Below are positions 7,590 through 17,776 of a stretch of 64,000 nucleotides of DNA, piece by piece. Under the pieces are notes generated by a model. That model ran no database searches and had not been told where the DNA came from. It saw only the letters and a program-made list of their open reading frames with translations. The stretch lies in assembly GCF_016125515.1 (NCBI RefSeq), contig NZ_WGLO01000009.1, forward strand, positions 62,001-126,000. Reading direction: 5' to 3'. Positions within the stretch are counted from its first letter, which is position 1; each line of letters opens with the position of its first letter. The position numbers and the translations under genes were made by a program. Source of the stretch: Hyphomonas sp. (GTDB taxonomy: Bacteria; Pseudomonadota; Alphaproteobacteria; Caulobacterales; Hyphomonadaceae).

Positions 7590-9493
7590 ACGTTCGTAAC
7601 CTTGCCGTTTGGGGCGCTTTGGCGCTTCTGGTCATCGGAATGGCCGTGATGATGGGGGGCAACCCGGAAATCGACCGTGCCAAGCCGGTACGCCTGTCGG
7701 ACATCTACACCCTTGCCGAACAAGGCAAGCTTGCCGACGCCACGCTCGGCGACACGCAGCTGGTCGTCACAACCTCCGACGGCCAGAAGATGAAGAGCGA
7801 GATCCGCGCGCTCGACATGACGACCGAACAGGTGCTGCGCGACAACAACGTGCCCTTCAACGTCGAAGCCGATGTCGGCCGCAACAATGTGGCTTCGGTC
7901 CTGTTGTCGCTGTTGCCGATCGTGCTGATCGTCGCTTTCGTGTTCTTCATGATGCGCCAGATGCAGGGCGGCGGTACGCGGGGGGCGATGAGCTTCGGCA
8001 AGTCGCGCGCACGTCTCCTCACCGAGAAACATGGCCGCGTGACCTTCGATGACGTCGCCGGCGTCGACGAAGCCAAGGAAGAGCTGCAGGAGATCGTCGA
8101 GTTCCTTCAGGATCCGTCCAAGTTCCAGCGCCTCGGCGGCAAGATCCCGAAAGGCGCGCTGCTGGTCGGCCCGCCCGGCACCGGTAAAACGCTGCTCGCC
8201 CGCGCCGTCGCGGGGGAGGCTGGCGTGCCCTTCTTCACCATCTCTGGCTCGGATTTCGTCGAAATGTTCGTCGGCGTCGGTGCGAGCCGCGTGCGCGACA
8301 TGTTCGAACAGGCCAAACGCTCCGCACCCTGCATCATCTTCATCGACGAGATCGACGCGGTCGGCCGTTCGCGCGGCGCCGGCCTCGGCGGCGGCAATGA
8401 CGAACGCGAACAGACGCTCAACCAGCTGCTCGTCGAAATGGACGGCTTCGAGGCCAATGAAGGCATTATCATCATGGCGGCCACCAACCGCCCTGACGTG
8501 CTCGATCCCGCACTCCTGCGTCCGGGCCGCTTCGACCGTCAGGTCACGGTGGGCAATCCGGACATCATCGGCCGCGAGAAGATCCTCAAGGTCCATATGC
8601 GCAACGTGCCGCTGGCCAAGGATGTCGAGACCAAGACGATTGCGCGCGGTACGCCCGGCTTCTCCGGCGCGGACCTTGCGAACCTTGTCAACGAAGCTGC
8701 ACTTCTCGCCGCCCGCCGCGGCAAGCGTGTCGTTGCCATGGCCGAGTTCGAGGACGCCAAGGACAAGGTCCTGATGGGCCCCGAGCGCCGCTCGATGGTG
8801 ATGTCCGAGAAGGAGAAGGAACTCACCGCCTGGCACGAAGCCGGCCACGCCATCGTGGCGATGAAGGTTCCCGCGGCCGACCCGGTGCACAAGGCAACGA
8901 TCATTCCCCGCGGCCGCGCGCTCGGCATGGTCATGCAGCTGCCGGAAGACGACAAGCTGTCGATGTCCAAGGTCGAGATGACCTCGCGCCTCGCCATCAT
9001 CATGGGCGGCCGGGTTGCCGAGGAGCTGAAATTTGGCCTCGACAATGTGACCGCCGGCGCCGCCAGCGACATCCAGCAGGCGACCCGCCTCGCCCGTGCG
9101 ATGATCACCCGCTGGGGCTATTCGGACCTGATCGGCCCGGTCGATTACGGCTCGGACCAGGGCGACGTGTTCCTCGGCCAGCAGCTGATGCAGTCCTCGC
9201 ACATCTCGGAAGACACCTCGCGCAAGATCGAGGAAGAAGTCCGCAAACTGATCGAACAGGGCAAGGAAGATGCCCGTCGGATCATGACCGAATCCCGCGC
9301 CGACTGGGAAGCGGTGGCGACCGCGCTGCTCGAATACGAGACCCTTTCGGGCGAAGAGATCGCCAACATCATCAAGGGCGTTCCGCCGACCCGGCCGGAC
9401 GCTTCGGAAGATGATTCCGGACCGTCCTCGGCCGTGCCGGTGATCGGCAAGCGCAAGCGCCCGGGCATCGATCCCTCGCCGAACCCGGCCTGA
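7586..9493 (+). CDS. ftsH: FtsH, membrane AAA+ zinc protease
   Basis: 635 residues. Two transmembrane helices (~4-22 and ~106-125) flank a periplasmic domain. An AAA+ module follows with Walker A GPPGTGKT (~195), Walker [12 protein letters not shown] and the SRH region [21 protein letters not shown]. The zinc site is HEAGH (~417-421), with the downstream aspartate in [12 protein letters not shown]. It degrades membrane proteins and short-lived regulators. All catalytic residues are present and the length is normal. It is coupled to tilS by a 4-base overlap, the usual tilS-ftsH arrangement. Confidence 0.98.
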   Translation: MNVRNLAVWGALALLVIGMAVMMGGNPEIDRAKPVRLSDIYTLAEQGKLADATLGDTQLVVTTSDGQKMKSEIRALDMTTEQVLRDNNVPFNVEADVGRNNVASVLLSLLPIVLIVAFVFFMMRQMQGGGTRGAMSFGKSRARLLTEKHGRVTFDDVAGVDEAKEELQEIVEFLQDPSKFQRLGGKIPKGALLVGPPGTGKTLLARAVAGEAGVPFFTISGSDFVEMFVGVGASRVRDMFEQAKRSAPCIIFIDEIDAVGRSRGAGLGGGNDEREQTLNQLLVEMDGFEANEGIIIMAATNRPDVLDPALLRPGRFDRQVTVGNPDIIGREKILKVHMRNVPLAKDVETKTIARGTPGFSGADLANLVNEAALLAARRGKRVVAMAEFEDAKDKVLMGPERRSMVMSEKEKELTAWHEAGHAIVAMKVPAADPVHKATIIPRGRALGMVMQLPEDDKLSMSKVEMTSRLAIIMGGRVAEELKFGLDNVTAGAASDIQQATRLARAMITRWGYSDLIGPVDYGSDQGDVFLGQQLMQSSHISEDTSRKIEEEVRKLIEQGKEDARRIMTESRADWEAVATALLEYETLSGEEIANIIKGVPPTRPDASEDDSGPSSAVPVIGKRKRPGIDPSPNPA

Positions 9494-9545
9494 TCCGGTT
9501 TCCACCTCCTTTCCTTTGAAGCCCGGCCCTACTAGGCTGGGCTTC

Positions 9546-10145
9546 ATGTTGTTCAGACTGTCCCTTGTTGCCCCCGCCTTCGCCCTTGCCGTAACCGCGT
9601 GCGCGAGCGCGCCGGCCGCCTCGCCTGTGTCTGCCTTCGAAGCCGCATTGCAACCCCTGTGCGGGCAGGCCTTCGAAGGCCGTATCGTGACCACGGACAG
9701 CCAGGACGACCTGTGGCGCACCGAGCGACTGGTGATGCATGTGCGCGGCTGTGAACCCGGCCTTGTCGAGATTCCCCTCCATGTCGGCGAGAACCGCTCG
9801 CGCACCTGGGTATTGATGCAGGTGGGCGAGGCGTGGGAGCTGCGCCACGATCACCGGCACGAGGACGGCGAGCCGGACGTGCTGACGATGTATGGCGGTT
9901 TTGCCGTCACGCCGCCGGACGCGCTGCGCCAGGAGTTCCCGGCGGACGAGGCAACCAAGGCGCTGTTCGATGCCGAGGGCATCCCGGTATCGAAGGCGAA
10001 TGTCTGGGCGGTGGAGATTGATCCATCTGCGAATTTTTTTGCCTATGAGCTGAAGCGGCCGGAGCGCTTCCTGCGCGTCGAGTTTGACACAACCAGACCC
10101 GTGGCGCCGCCGCCCGCGCCCTGGGGCTGGCCGCCGCTGAACTGA
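9546..10145 (+). CDS. Unknown lipoprotein downstream of ftsH
   Basis: 199 residues. The lipoprotein signal has a hydrophobic run from residue 2 and a lipobox VTAC at about residue 18. The mature protein is ~180 residues with no motif I recognise; it is acidic and ends in a Pro-rich PPPAPWGWPPLN stretch. ATG 9546 is preferred over a TTG at 9516 because the signal peptide starts there. It begins 52 bases after ftsH and ends 7 bases before the next small gene, so the two are probably co-transcribed. Confidence 0.75.
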   Translation: MLFRLSLVAPAFALAVTACASAPAASPVSAFEAALQPLCGQAFEGRIVTTDSQDDLWRTERLVMHVRGCEPGLVEIPLHVGENRSRTWVLMQVGEAWELRHDHRHEDGEPDVLTMYGGFAVTPPDALRQEFPADEATKALFDAEGIPVSKANVWAVEIDPSANFFAYELKRPERFLRVEFDTTRPVAPPPAPWGWPPLN

Positions 10146-10152
10146 CCCGCCG

Positions 10153-10521
10153 ATGCGCCTGCGGCTGGAGCATGTGGCTGAGCCGCCGCGCACGCCGGTG
10201 AGCCGGTTCGTGCACAGGCCGCTGGACGGGCCCTTCCATACCGCATCGCAGTTCGAGCCGCCCTTTCCGGCGCCGGTGGCGGGGAAGGGGTATCCACTCT
10301 GGACGCTGGAACATCGCGGCCATGAGCTCAACTTCGCGAGCCCGGAAGAGATGGCCCATGTGGCCGAAGTGATGGGCCAGCGCGTCTTGCCGAAGCCGAG
10401 GGTGCTCGGCGCCGAGCAATCGGCGGTGAACTCGCACTGGCTGTCGCGCATGGACAAGGCCTGGCTCAGCTGGAAGGTGCGGCAGGAGATTGTCCGCAAG
10501 CTGACGGAAGCGTTCGCCTGA
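10153..10521 (+). CDS. Conserved-looking small protein of unknown function
   Basis: 122 residues, no signal peptide or membrane segment. It contains several tryptophans and a basic C-terminal helix (DKAWLSWKVRQEIVRKLTEAF). I do not recognise the family. It starts 7 bases after the preceding lipoprotein gene, so it is likely the second gene of that pair. Codon use matches the neighbours and argues for real coding. Confidence 0.7.
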   Translation: MRLRLEHVAEPPRTPVSRFVHRPLDGPFHTASQFEPPFPAPVAGKGYPLWTLEHRGHELNFASPEEMAHVAEVMGQRVLPKPRVLGAEQSAVNSHWLSRMDKAWLSWKVRQEIVRKLTEAFA

Positions 10522-10542
10522 GGCTTGCGCCTCGCAGTCTTC

Positions 10543-10650
10543 CTAGGATTGCCCCAGCGCACCGTTCGCCAGCACGAAGCCTTTCAAACCGTCGTGCTTC
10601 TGCGCGGCAAGGCGCTTGAGCTCTGCAAGGAGAGGCGCGGGCAGGATCAT
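10543..10650 (-). CDS. Possible 35-residue small protein downstream of purH
   Basis: From ATG at 10650 a minus-strand frame encodes 35 residues with a plausible helix (LLAELKRLAAQKHDGLKGF) and ends at 10543. An in-frame GTG at 10680 would add ten residues. It lies between the purH end (10713) and the convergent gene ending at 10521, so nothing else explains the gap. It could be a real small gene or the remnant of a larger one. Low confidence. Confidence 0.3.
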   Translation of the reverse strand: MILPAPLLAELKRLAAQKHDGLKGFVLANGALGQS

Positions 10651-10674
10651 GGTCCAAGAGACCAGGCCGCGCCA

Positions 10675-10707
10675 CTGCACCCATCCTCGGGTGGATGAGG
10701 AGTGCAG
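10675..10707 (-). terminator. Hairpin just after purH
   Basis: An imperfect stem (10675-10686 against 10693-10707, with a bulge) lies 6 bases beyond the purH stop on the minus strand. No T run follows, so it may be a weak or Rho-assisted terminator or an RNA-stabilising structure. Confidence 0.4.
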
Positions 10708-10712
10708 ATGCC

Positions 10713-12296
10713 TTAATGCCGGAAGTGCCGCGTCCCCGTGAACACCATGGCGAGACCCGCTTCGTCGGCGGCGGCGATGACTTCGTCGTCGCGGATGGAG
10801 CCGCCGGGTTGGATGACGGCGGTGGCGCCGGCGCTGGCGGCCTGGAGGAGACCGTCCGGGAACGGAAAGAAGGCGTCTGAGGCCGCGACGCAGCCCTTGG
10901 TGCGCGGCTCGGCCCAGCCGGCCGTTTCGGCAGCGTCTTCGGCCTTGCGGGCGGCGATGCGGGCGCTATCGATGCGGCTCATCTGGCCGGCGCCGATGCC
11001 GGCAGTGATGCCGTCTTTCGCATAGACAATCGTGTTCGACTTGACGTGCTTGGCCACGCGCCAGGCGAAGAGGAGATCTTCCAGTTCCTGCGGGGTCGGC
11101 GCGCGCTTGGTGACGACCTTCAGGTCTGCCTTGGTGATGCGGCCCGCGTCGCGGTCCTGCAGCAGGAAGCCGCCGGCGACCGTCTTGGCGAAGATGCCGG
11201 GGGCGGCAGGGTCGGGCAAGCCGTCGGTGATCAGCAGGCGGAGGTTTTTCTTCTTGGCGAAGATCGCCTCAGCGGCGGCGTCGGCGCCGGGTGCGATGAC
11301 AACTTCAGTGAAGATGTCGGTGATCACTTTCGCGGTCGCCTCGTCCAGCGGACGGTTCAGCGCGACGATTCCGCCAAAGGCGGAGGTGGGATCGCAGGCG
11401 AGCGCCTTAGTGTAGGCGTCGATGATGGAGCTGCCGAGGGCGACGCCGCAGGGATTGGCGTGCTTGATGATGGCGACGGCGGGGGTTTCGCTGCCCAGCT
11501 CGCCGATCAGCTCATAGGCGGCGTCGGTGTCGTTGATGTTGTTGTAGGAGAGTTCCTTGCCCTGCAGCTGGCGCGCGGTGGCGACGCCCGGGCGTTTCTC
11601 GCCCGTGACGTAGAAGGCGGCCTTCTGGTGGGGGTTTTCGCCGTAGCGGAGCGATTGCTGGAGGCGGCCGCCGAGGGCGGCCCAGTCGGGTGCGGCCTCG
11701 CCGATCTGGCGGGCGTACCACCCGGAGATGGCGGCGTCATAGGCGGCGGTGCGCGCGTAGGTCTTGGCGGCGAGACGGCGCAGCGTGCCGGGGGAGACTT
11801 CGCCGTTCGCATCGAGCTCAGCGAGGACGGCGTCTACATCGGACGTGTCGGTGCAGACGGCGACGAAGGCGTAGTTCTTGGCGGCGGCGCGCAGCATGGC
11901 GGGGCCGCCGATGTCGATGTTCTCGATACAGGTTTCGAAATCCGCGCCGGAGGCGACGGTGGCCTCGAAGGGGTAGAGGTTGACGTAGATCAGGTCGATC
12001 GGAGCGATGCCGTGGGTGCGCGCGTCGGCGACGTGCTGGTCATTGTCGCGCAGGAAGAGGAGGCCGCCGTGCACCATCGGATGGAGCGTCTTAACGCGGC
12101 CGTCCATCATTTCCGGGAAGCCGGTGAGCTCGGCGACGTCCATGACCGGGAGGCCGGCCTCCTTGAGGGCCTTGGAGGTGCCGCCGGTGGAGATGAGGTC
12201 CGCGCCGTGGCTGCGAAGGCGGGTGGCCTGGTCGATCAGGCCGGTCTTGTCGGACACGGAGATCAGGGCGCGGCGGATCTTGAGGGGGGCGGACAT
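10713..12296 (-). CDS. purH: PurH, bifunctional AICAR transformylase/IMP cyclohydrolase
   Basis: 527 residues, full length. It catalyses the last two steps of de novo IMP synthesis. The N-terminal MGS-like cyclohydrolase domain (~1-150) shows [18 protein letters not shown] and [15 protein letters not shown]. The transformylase domain (~190-527) shows [20 protein letters not shown] and [13 protein letters not shown] at 12296 is followed directly by the family N terminus. It is the third gene of rpe, heparinase-like gene, purH, an order seen in other alphaproteobacteria. Confidence 0.98.
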   Translation of the reverse strand: MSAPLKIRRALISVSDKTGLIDQATRLRSHGADLISTGGTSKALKEAGLPVMDVAELTGFPEMMDGRVKTLHPMVHGGLLFLRDNDQHVADARTHGIAPIDLIYVNLYPFEATVASGADFETCIENIDIGGPAMLRAAAKNYAFVAVCTDTSDVDAVLAELDANGEVSPGTLRRLAAKTYARTAAYDAAISGWYARQIGEAAPDWAALGGRLQQSLRYGENPHQKAAFYVTGEKRPGVATARQLQGKELSYNNINDTDAAYELIGELGSETPAVAIIKHANPCGVALGSSIIDAYTKALACDPTSAFGGIVALNRPLDEATAKVITDIFTEVVIAPGADAAAEAIFAKKKNLRLLITDGLPDPAAPGIFAKTVAGGFLLQDRDAGRITKADLKVVTKRAPTPQELEDLLFAWRVAKHVKSNTIVYAKDGITAGIGAGQMSRIDSARIAARKAEDAAETAGWAEPRTKGCVAASDAFFPFPDGLLQAASAGATAVIQPGGSIRDDEVIAAADEAGLAMVFTGTRHFRH

Positions 12297-12368
12297 GGCG
12301 GGGCTCCGTGGGCGGCTTGCGCGGGGCCTAGCACGGAAGGCGCGGGGGTCAAGCTGCCGGAATGCCGC

Positions 12369-14102
12369 TCAGGCCTCGCGGACGAAGGCCCAGCGGATGC
12401 AGTTGGGGGGCTGGCTGCCATCGCCGTTCGGATCAGCAAAGCCGGCGAGCACGATCTGTTCGGGCTGCTCGACGATGCCGCGGGCGAGGTAGACCGTCTT
12501 TTCGAGGCGCGCGCCCTCGTGGCTGGTGCGGAAGCGCCAGACATGGCCGGTGTCGCACATCAGGCGGATGGCATCCTTGCCCATCATGGCGGTGACGGTG
12601 GGGTGGAGGTGGAAGCGGATCTCGAAGGGGATCGGCTTCTTGTCGTCGGCGGGGGTCTGGGCGACGGGGCGGACGAGGGAGTCCTCGCCGGTCAGCCGGT
12701 CGCCCTCGCCGGAGATGAAGATGCGGCGGCGATGGAGCAGGCCGTAAGCGGCCTTGTAGCCGGCATGCTGGGCGTCGAGCCAGATCTCGGCGGCCTCCTC
12801 AAGGCGTTTGGCGGCGATGCCTTCCGGGCCGATCAGGGCCCGCAGTCGGGTTTCGTCATTGACGATGAAGACGCCCGAATCGCGCCCGCCGAGGATGAGG
12901 GTGGAGTGAGCCGAGGTGCGGCGTACGGCGGCCTGCCAGTCGACATTCACTTCGGCCGAGTAGCCGCAGGAGGTGACGATGCGGGCGGGGCCGTCGGACA
13001 GCTCGAAGCCGAGGGCCCCGGCGCGGGCATGGTCGCCGAAGGGGCGGGGCGGGGCCTCGCCGCAATCGAGCACGAGGCGCAGGTCGCCCTTCTCGACTTT
13101 CTGGAAGCCGGACTTCGGCGCGAACATGAACTTGCGCGGCGGTGCAGACAGGCGGTCGAGCGCGGCGTTCACTACTTCGGGGCGCGACTCGTCGCCGTCA
13201 TGGAACGTGTTGAGGGCGCCGTCGCCGGCCTGGAAGAAGGCGAGCATGGCGCCGATGCGGGGGATCCAGCGGTCCATCCAGTCCGGCACCGGGCGGCCGG
13301 CGCGCTGCAGGGCGTCGGACAGGGTCTGCAGGTGGATCAGCGCGGTCAGGACATGGGCGGGGCTGCGCGTGACATGGCCGCCATCGGGCAGGATCTGCGC
13401 GGTGCATTCGGCTTCGAGCCGGTCCAGCGCATCGCCGAGACCCGAGCCGGCGCGCAGGCAGAGCGAGCCGGCAACGAGGACGACGGCGCCGAGCCAGCGC
13501 GATTTCGGATCATTGGCCGCGCCGAGGGTTTCCTGGATGTAGCGCAGCTGGCGCGACAGGCTTTCGAGGCGTGCAGTTCGGACGTCGTCGTCGCCCGCTT
13601 CCAGCAGGTCCGGGCCGCAGCGCAGCCAGTTCCAGCAGCGGCTGGTGGTGGGCTCGAGGCGCCAGGCAAAGCCGTGGAACTTGCCGAATTTCGACACCCA
13701 GTCATCGGTCAGCGCGATCAGGCGCGCCTTGCCGGCCTCGCCCTGCGCGAGGTCGCAGGCCCAGCCGAACCGGTGCACCCGGTCGGCGAAATGGCGCGAG
13801 GGCATCTCGACGCTCCAGGGCGACTGGCCGGGCTGGAGCACGATACGCTGCTGGCCGATACGCCAGATATCGCGCAGCAAGGCCTCGCCGCGCCGGTCGT
13901 CCGGGGGCAGAAGGTTTTTCAGGTGCAGGCTGTAGGCGGTGGGCGCCGATCCGGTGAGCTTCAGCTTCTGCAGCGTGGAGACCTTGGCGTCTTCCCCGGC
14001 GACACCGCGGAAGCGGCGCCAGAGGGCAGCGTCATCGCTGCTCGTCCGTGTCCGGTCTGCCTGAAACTCTTCGCCGATGTCTGACAAGTCCTGGCCGTCC
14101 AA
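12369..14102 (-). CDS. Heparinase II/III-family protein
   Basis: 577 residues. The N-terminal half is an alpha/alpha-toroid type region rich in Trp and Arg (IWRIGQQRIVLQPGQSPW, FGWACDLAQGEAGKARL). The C-terminal half (~330-560) matches the heparinase II/III beta-sandwich, with runs such as HDGDESRPEVVNAALDRL and AHSTLILGGRDSG. Family members are polysaccharide lyases. The alphaproteobacterial version that sits beside purH has no established substrate and is not obviously exported here, since no signal peptide is visible. It lies 12 bases downstream of rpe and 72 bases upstream of purH. Confidence 0.88.
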   Translation of the reverse strand: MDGQDLSDIGEEFQADRTRTSSDDAALWRRFRGVAGEDAKVSTLQKLKLTGSAPTAYSLHLKNLLPPDDRRGEALLRDIWRIGQQRIVLQPGQSPWSVEMPSRHFADRVHRFGWACDLAQGEAGKARLIALTDDWVSKFGKFHGFAWRLEPTTSRCWNWLRCGPDLLEAGDDDVRTARLESLSRQLRYIQETLGAANDPKSRWLGAVVLVAGSLCLRAGSGLGDALDRLEAECTAQILPDGGHVTRSPAHVLTALIHLQTLSDALQRAGRPVPDWMDRWIPRIGAMLAFFQAGDGALNTFHDGDESRPEVVNAALDRLSAPPRKFMFAPKSGFQKVEKGDLRLVLDCGEAPPRPFGDHARAGALGFELSDGPARIVTSCGYSAEVNVDWQAAVRRTSAHSTLILGGRDSGVFIVNDETRLRALIGPEGIAAKRLEEAAEIWLDAQHAGYKAAYGLLHRRRIFISGEGDRLTGEDSLVRPVAQTPADDKKPIPFEIRFHLHPTVTAMMGKDAIRLMCDTGHVWRFRTSHEGARLEKTVYLARGIVEQPEQIVLAGFADPNGDGSQPPNCIRWAFVREA

Positions 14103-14114
14103 TTTAAGCGGCTC

Positions 14115-14783
14115 TCAAACCCGAACCTTGGGGCGCAGCGCCTCGATGTTGCTGGCATAGGCAGACGGGCCGCCCTGGAAAACGGCGGAGCCGGCGACCA
14201 CGGCCGTCACCCCGGCGGCGATCGCCTTCGGGGTCGTCTCGGCATTCAGGCCGCCATCGATTTCGAGGAGGATGTCGCGCCCGGTAGCGTCGATCATGCG
14301 GCGCAATTGTTCGACCTTGCGCAGCTGGCTGGTGATGAAGCTCTGGCCGCCAAAGCCGGGGTTCACCGACATGACCAGCACGAGGTCGATGTCGTCGATC
14401 ACGGGTTCGATCACGCTGGCCGGTGTGCCCGGATTGAGCGCGACGCCCGGGCGCATGCCGGCGGCGCGGATGGCCTGGAGGGTGCGATGCAGGTGCGGGC
14501 CGGATTCCGGATGAACCGTGAGGATGTCGGCGCCAGCCCTGGCGAAGGCGGCGATGAAGGGATCCACCGGCGCGATCATCAGGTGTACGTCGAACGGCTT
14601 TTTCGTGTGCGGGCGGAGCTTCTCGATCACCGGCGGGCCGAAGGTGAGGTTGGGCACGAAATGCCCGTCCATCACGTCGACGTGGATCATGTCGGCCCCG
14701 GCGGCGTCGATGGCGCGGATTTCCTCGCCGAGCTTTGCGAAGTCAGCGGAGAGAATCGAAGGGGAAATGAGGACCTTGCTCAT
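14115..14783 (-). CDS. rpe: Rpe, ribulose-phosphate 3-epimerase
   Basis: 222 residues, TIM barrel. It interconverts ribulose-5-phosphate and xylulose-5-phosphate in the pentose phosphate pathway. Motifs: [16 protein letters not shown] at the start, the metal-site segment [30 protein letters not shown] and [12 protein letters not shown] with the second catalytic Asp. ATG at 14783 has AGGG seven bases before it and is preferred to a TTG two codons upstream. Confidence 0.98.
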   Translation of the reverse strand: MSKVLISPSILSADFAKLGEEIRAIDAAGADMIHVDVMDGHFVPNLTFGPPVIEKLRPHTKKPFDVHLMIAPVDPFIAAFARAGADILTVHPESGPHLHRTLQAIRAAGMRPGVALNPGTPASVIEPVIDDIDLVLVMSVNPGFGGQSFITSQLRKVEQLRRMIDATGRDILLEIDGGLNAETTPKAIAAGVTAVVAGSAVFQGGPSAYASNIEALRPKVRV

Positions 14784-14802
14784 CCTCAATCCCTAAAAGG
14801 GA

Positions 14803-14831
14803 ACAGCCGGCTGCACAAGGCAGCCGGCTGT
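14803..14831 (-). terminator. Rho-independent terminator for the glycine-zipper lipoprotein gene
   Basis: A perfect 12-bp GC-rich stem (14803-14814 with 14820-14831) with a 5-base loop begins 7 bases beyond the 14839 stop. On the minus strand it is followed by TCCCTTTT. It separates the upstream lipoprotein gene from rpe. Confidence 0.75.
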
Positions 14832-14838
14832 CCGATTG

Positions 14839-15345
14839 TCAGGCCTTTGCCCGGATGTACCGGGGAATCAGCTTCCAGCCATCCGCGCCGGCGATGGCGC
14901 TGACCGGGGTGCCCGGCTGGATGTAGATGTCGGCGCCCTGGACGATCTCTTTCACTTCGCCATTGTCGAAGCGAACGATGTAGGCATAGCCGCGCTGGGT
15001 ACCGACCGCCTTGCCGGCTTCGTTGCCGGCCATGCCGCCGAGTACTGCGCCACCGATGGCACCGGCCGTCTGGGCCTTGTCGCCGCCGCCAAGCTCGGAG
15101 CCCGCGAGGCCGCCGAGCACAGCACCGGTGGCGGCGCCGATGATCGAGCGATCCGGCTTGATGATCACTTCGCGCGCCGAGGTGACGACGCCGGTGTAAA
15201 CAGTGGAGGCTTGGCCGACCGAGCGCGAGCTCGTGGTGCCGGTCCCGTAGGAGTTGGCACAGCCGGCGAGGGCCAGTGTCAGGGCAGCCATGGCGCCAGC
15301 AATCGCTTTACGCGTGGCCGAGTGTGCAGAAAGCTGCATCATCAT
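14839..15345 (-). CDS. Glycine-zipper outer-membrane lipoprotein, SlyB/17-kDa antigen type
   Basis: 168 residues. A lipoprotein signal ends at the cysteine of LALAGC (~residue 27). A glycine-zipper region (~75-125) consists of alternating Gly/Ala runs: GAATGAVLGGLAGSELGGG and GAIGGAVLGGMAGNEAGKAVG. The C-terminal beta domain (YIVRFDNGEVKEIVQGADIYIQPG) is typical of SlyB/Pcp/Rickettsia 17-kDa antigen proteins, whose members sit in the outer membrane and stabilise it. Three ATGs in a row open the frame; the first (15345) has AAGGAAG seven bases upstream. Confidence 0.88.
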   Translation of the reverse strand: MMMQLSAHSATRKAIAGAMAALTLALAGCANSYGTGTTSSRSVGQASTVYTGVVTSAREVIIKPDRSIIGAATGAVLGGLAGSELGGGDKAQTAGAIGGAVLGGMAGNEAGKAVGTQRGYAYIVRFDNGEVKEIVQGADIYIQPGTPVSAIAGADGWKLIPRYIRAKA

Positions 15346-15448
15346 TCGAAGTCTTCCTTTCGCATTGCATACCTGCGATGGGGCCATATAGCCCGTAACC
15401 GCCTGAATAGGACATGAATTCTCGCTGGGAATTGCGTTCATTTGACGG

Positions 15449-16723
15449 CTAAACGCCGGACGCGGCCAATCGGGCGATATAGAAGGCGTCACAATCCCGT
15501 GAGGGGCCTGGCAGGGTCTGCACGTCGCCGTCCGGGGTGACGCAATCCTCGAAACCTGGGCATTCGGCGGGCGGAACGGGCCGCCTGACAAGCTTGCCAT
15601 TGGTTACCGCAGCATTGACCACGTCGCGCCCTTCGGCCGCGATCGGCGAGCAGACGCAGTAGACCAGCGTGCCGCCGGGCGCGAGGAGGTTGGCTGCTGC
15701 GGCGAGCAGCCGCGCCTGAACGCCGGGAAACCGCGCGACATCGGCCTCGGTCTTGATCCAGGCGCCTTCCGGGTGGCGGCGCAGGGTACCGAGGGCTGAG
15801 CAGGGGGCGTCGAGCAGGATCTTGTGGAATGTCCGGCCGGGATCCCAGGCTTCGGCATCGGCGACAATGACCTCCGCCGAAAGGCCTGTGCGGGAGAGGT
15901 TTTCCTTCAGCCGTTCCAGACGCGGCGCCGACCGGTCGAGCGCCGTGACGAGGGCGCCGGTCGCGGCCAGCTGCAGTGTCTTGCCGCCGGGCGCGGCGCA
16001 GAGGTCGAGCACGGCCTCGCCGGGCGCCGCCGCAAGCAGTTTCGCGGGAAGGGCGGCGGCCTGGTCCTGCACCCACCATTGACCGTCGGCATAGCCGGGC
16101 AGGTCCTCGACCGCGCCGCCGGGCGCTTCGACGGATCCGGAGGGCAGGCGGGTGCCGGCAACAAGGGCGGCGAGGTCTTCGGGTGAGCCTTTGGCGGTCA
16201 GGTGGAGCGCCGGCTCTTGGCGCTGGGCCTCGGCGAGTGCGCGGGCGCCGTCCGTACCCAGACTGTCGACGAAGGCGGCGCTGAGCCAGTCCGGCCAGAT
16301 CGATTCGGGTGCCAGAACGGTCGCGGGCGGGGCGGCTTCGGAGACGCGGCGCAGGGCGGCGTTGAGAAAGCTTCCGCCGGAGCGCGAGCCGCGCGACAGG
16401 CGGGCGGCATCGACCGTGGCATTGACGGCGGCGTGGGGGGCAACGTCGAGGAACCAGATCTGCGCGGCGCCGGCGCGGATCAGCGCGCGGATTTCGACGC
16501 CGGTGGCGGCAAGCGGGCGGGACAGGAACGGCTGCACGGTCCGGTCGATCCAGCCGAGATGGCGCAGGCCCGCCGACGCAATGGCGCGGGCGAAGCCACG
16601 GTCGGAGCCTTCCAGTTCGTTATAGGTGTCCGACAGGGTCATCGCTTCGTCGAGCGTGCGGCGCTTGTCGATCGTCAGATGCAGGAGCTCGGCGGCGGCC
16701 AGCCGCGATCCGGCGCCGCTCAT
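15449..16723 (-). CDS. rsmB: RsmB/NOP2-family rRNA cytosine-C5 methyltransferase
   Basis: 424 residues. An N-terminal NusB-like RNA-binding domain (~10-130) is followed by a SAM-dependent methyltransferase domain with the motifs DLCAAPGGKTLQLA (SAM site), ILLDAPCSALGTLRRHPE (first catalytic Cys in APCS) and LVYCVCSPIAAEGRDVV (second Cys). Members methylate C967 of 16S rRNA. ATG at 16723 is chosen at the NusB-like start. It lies 31 bases downstream of htpX and is likely co-transcribed with it. Confidence 0.93.
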   Translation of the reverse strand: MSGAGSRLAAAELLHLTIDKRRTLDEAMTLSDTYNELEGSDRGFARAIASAGLRHLGWIDRTVQPFLSRPLAATGVEIRALIRAGAAQIWFLDVAPHAAVNATVDAARLSRGSRSGGSFLNAALRRVSEAAPPATVLAPESIWPDWLSAAFVDSLGTDGARALAEAQRQEPALHLTAKGSPEDLAALVAGTRLPSGSVEAPGGAVEDLPGYADGQWWVQDQAAALPAKLLAAAPGEAVLDLCAAPGGKTLQLAATGALVTALDRSAPRLERLKENLSRTGLSAEVIVADAEAWDPGRTFHKILLDAPCSALGTLRRHPEGAWIKTEADVARFPGVQARLLAAAANLLAPGGTLVYCVCSPIAAEGRDVVNAAVTNGKLVRRPVPPAECPGFEDCVTPDGDVQTLPGPSRDCDAFYIARLAASGV

Positions 16724-16754
16724 GCGCCGGCGCCGATGCGGGCAGGCGTCAGGA

Positions 16755-17669
16755 TCAGCCCCATGGGCCAGCCGTGCGGCGCGGGGTGAGTTCGGCGCTG
16801 CGCATCTCGGTGACGCCCATTTCGCCGGCAAGACGGCGCAGGGCTTCGACCCGGTTGGCCGTCGACGGATGGGTCGAGAAGAAATTGTCGACGCCCCGGC
16901 CGTTCAGGGGATTGGAAATATACATATGGGCCATGGCCGGCGTGCGCTCTGCATACGGATTGATCTGGGCGCGCGCGCCGCGCTCGATCTTCTCCAGCGC
17001 CGAGGCGAGCCAGAGCGGGTTGCCGCAGATTTCGGCGCCGTGCGCGTCGGCCTCATACTCGCGTGAGCGGCTGATGGCCATCTGCACGAGACCGGCGGCC
17101 AGCGGGGCGAGGATCATGATCGCGAGCCCGGCGATGGGATTGGAGCGGCCCTCGGAATCGCGCGGGCCGAAGAAGAGGGCGAAGTTTGCCAGCATGCCGA
17201 TCGCGCCGGCGAGGGTGGCGGTGACGGTCATGGTGAGGGTGTCGCGGTTCTTCACATGGGCGAGCTCGTGCGCCATCACGCCGGCGACTTCCTCCCGGGT
17301 GAGCAGGCTGAGCAGGCCCGTGGTGGCGACGACGGCAGCGTGGTGGGGATCGCGCCCGGTGGCGAAGGCGTTCGGCTGGGGCGTGTCGATGATATAGATC
17401 TTCGGCTCCGGCAGGCCGCCGCGCTCGGCGAGGCGTGCCACATCCTGGCGGAAGGCGCGCAGCATGGGGTTTGAGGTGCCTTCGGGCACTTCCTGGGCGC
17501 CCTGCATGCGCAGCACGATCTTGTCGGAGTTCCACCAGGCGAAGATGTTCATGCACGCGGCGACGGCAAACGCGATGGTCATGCCGAGCGTGCCGCCAAT
17601 CAGATAGCCTATTCCGACGAACAAGGCCGTCAGGATGGCGAGAAGGACGAACGTTTTGGCGGTGCCCAT
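16755..17669 (-). CDS. htpX: HtpX, inner-membrane zinc metalloprotease
   Basis: 304 residues, M48B family. Two N-terminal transmembrane helices (~5-45) and two central ones frame the zinc site HELAH at 134-138. The third ligand lies in the [13 protein letters not shown] stretch. HtpX degrades misfolded membrane proteins, complementing FtsH. ATG 17669 opens the canonical N terminus. The gene is divergent from the DUF1674 gene, with ~107 bases for two promoters. Confidence 0.96.
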   Translation of the reverse strand: MGTAKTFVLLAILTALFVGIGYLIGGTLGMTIAFAVAACMNIFAWWNSDKIVLRMQGAQEVPEGTSNPMLRAFRQDVARLAERGGLPEPKIYIIDTPQPNAFATGRDPHHAAVVATTGLLSLLTREEVAGVMAHELAHVKNRDTLTMTVTATLAGAIGMLANFALFFGPRDSEGRSNPIAGLAIMILAPLAAGLVQMAISRSREYEADAHGAEICGNPLWLASALEKIERGARAQINPYAERTPAMAHMYISNPLNGRGVDNFFSTHPSTANRVEALRRLAGEMGVTEMRSAELTPRRTAGPWG

Positions 17670-17776
17670 GGGTGAGCGGTCTCCTTGGTCTGGGTGCGGA
17701 ATGACGACACGACGCAGCGGACAATCTGCTACGCGCAGACTATATGGGAAATCGTAAACGGAACAGGAAGACTCGA

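Noticed and set aside
7271-9805. Very long minus-strand frame opposite ftsH
   Set aside because: Shadow of ftsH and tilS; low-complexity, repetitive translation with no motif.
11046-14084. 1,012-codon plus-strand frame opposite purH and the heparinase-like gene
   Set aside because: Gly/Ala/Asp/Glu/Arg-rich shadow; purH and its neighbour are unmistakable on the other strand.
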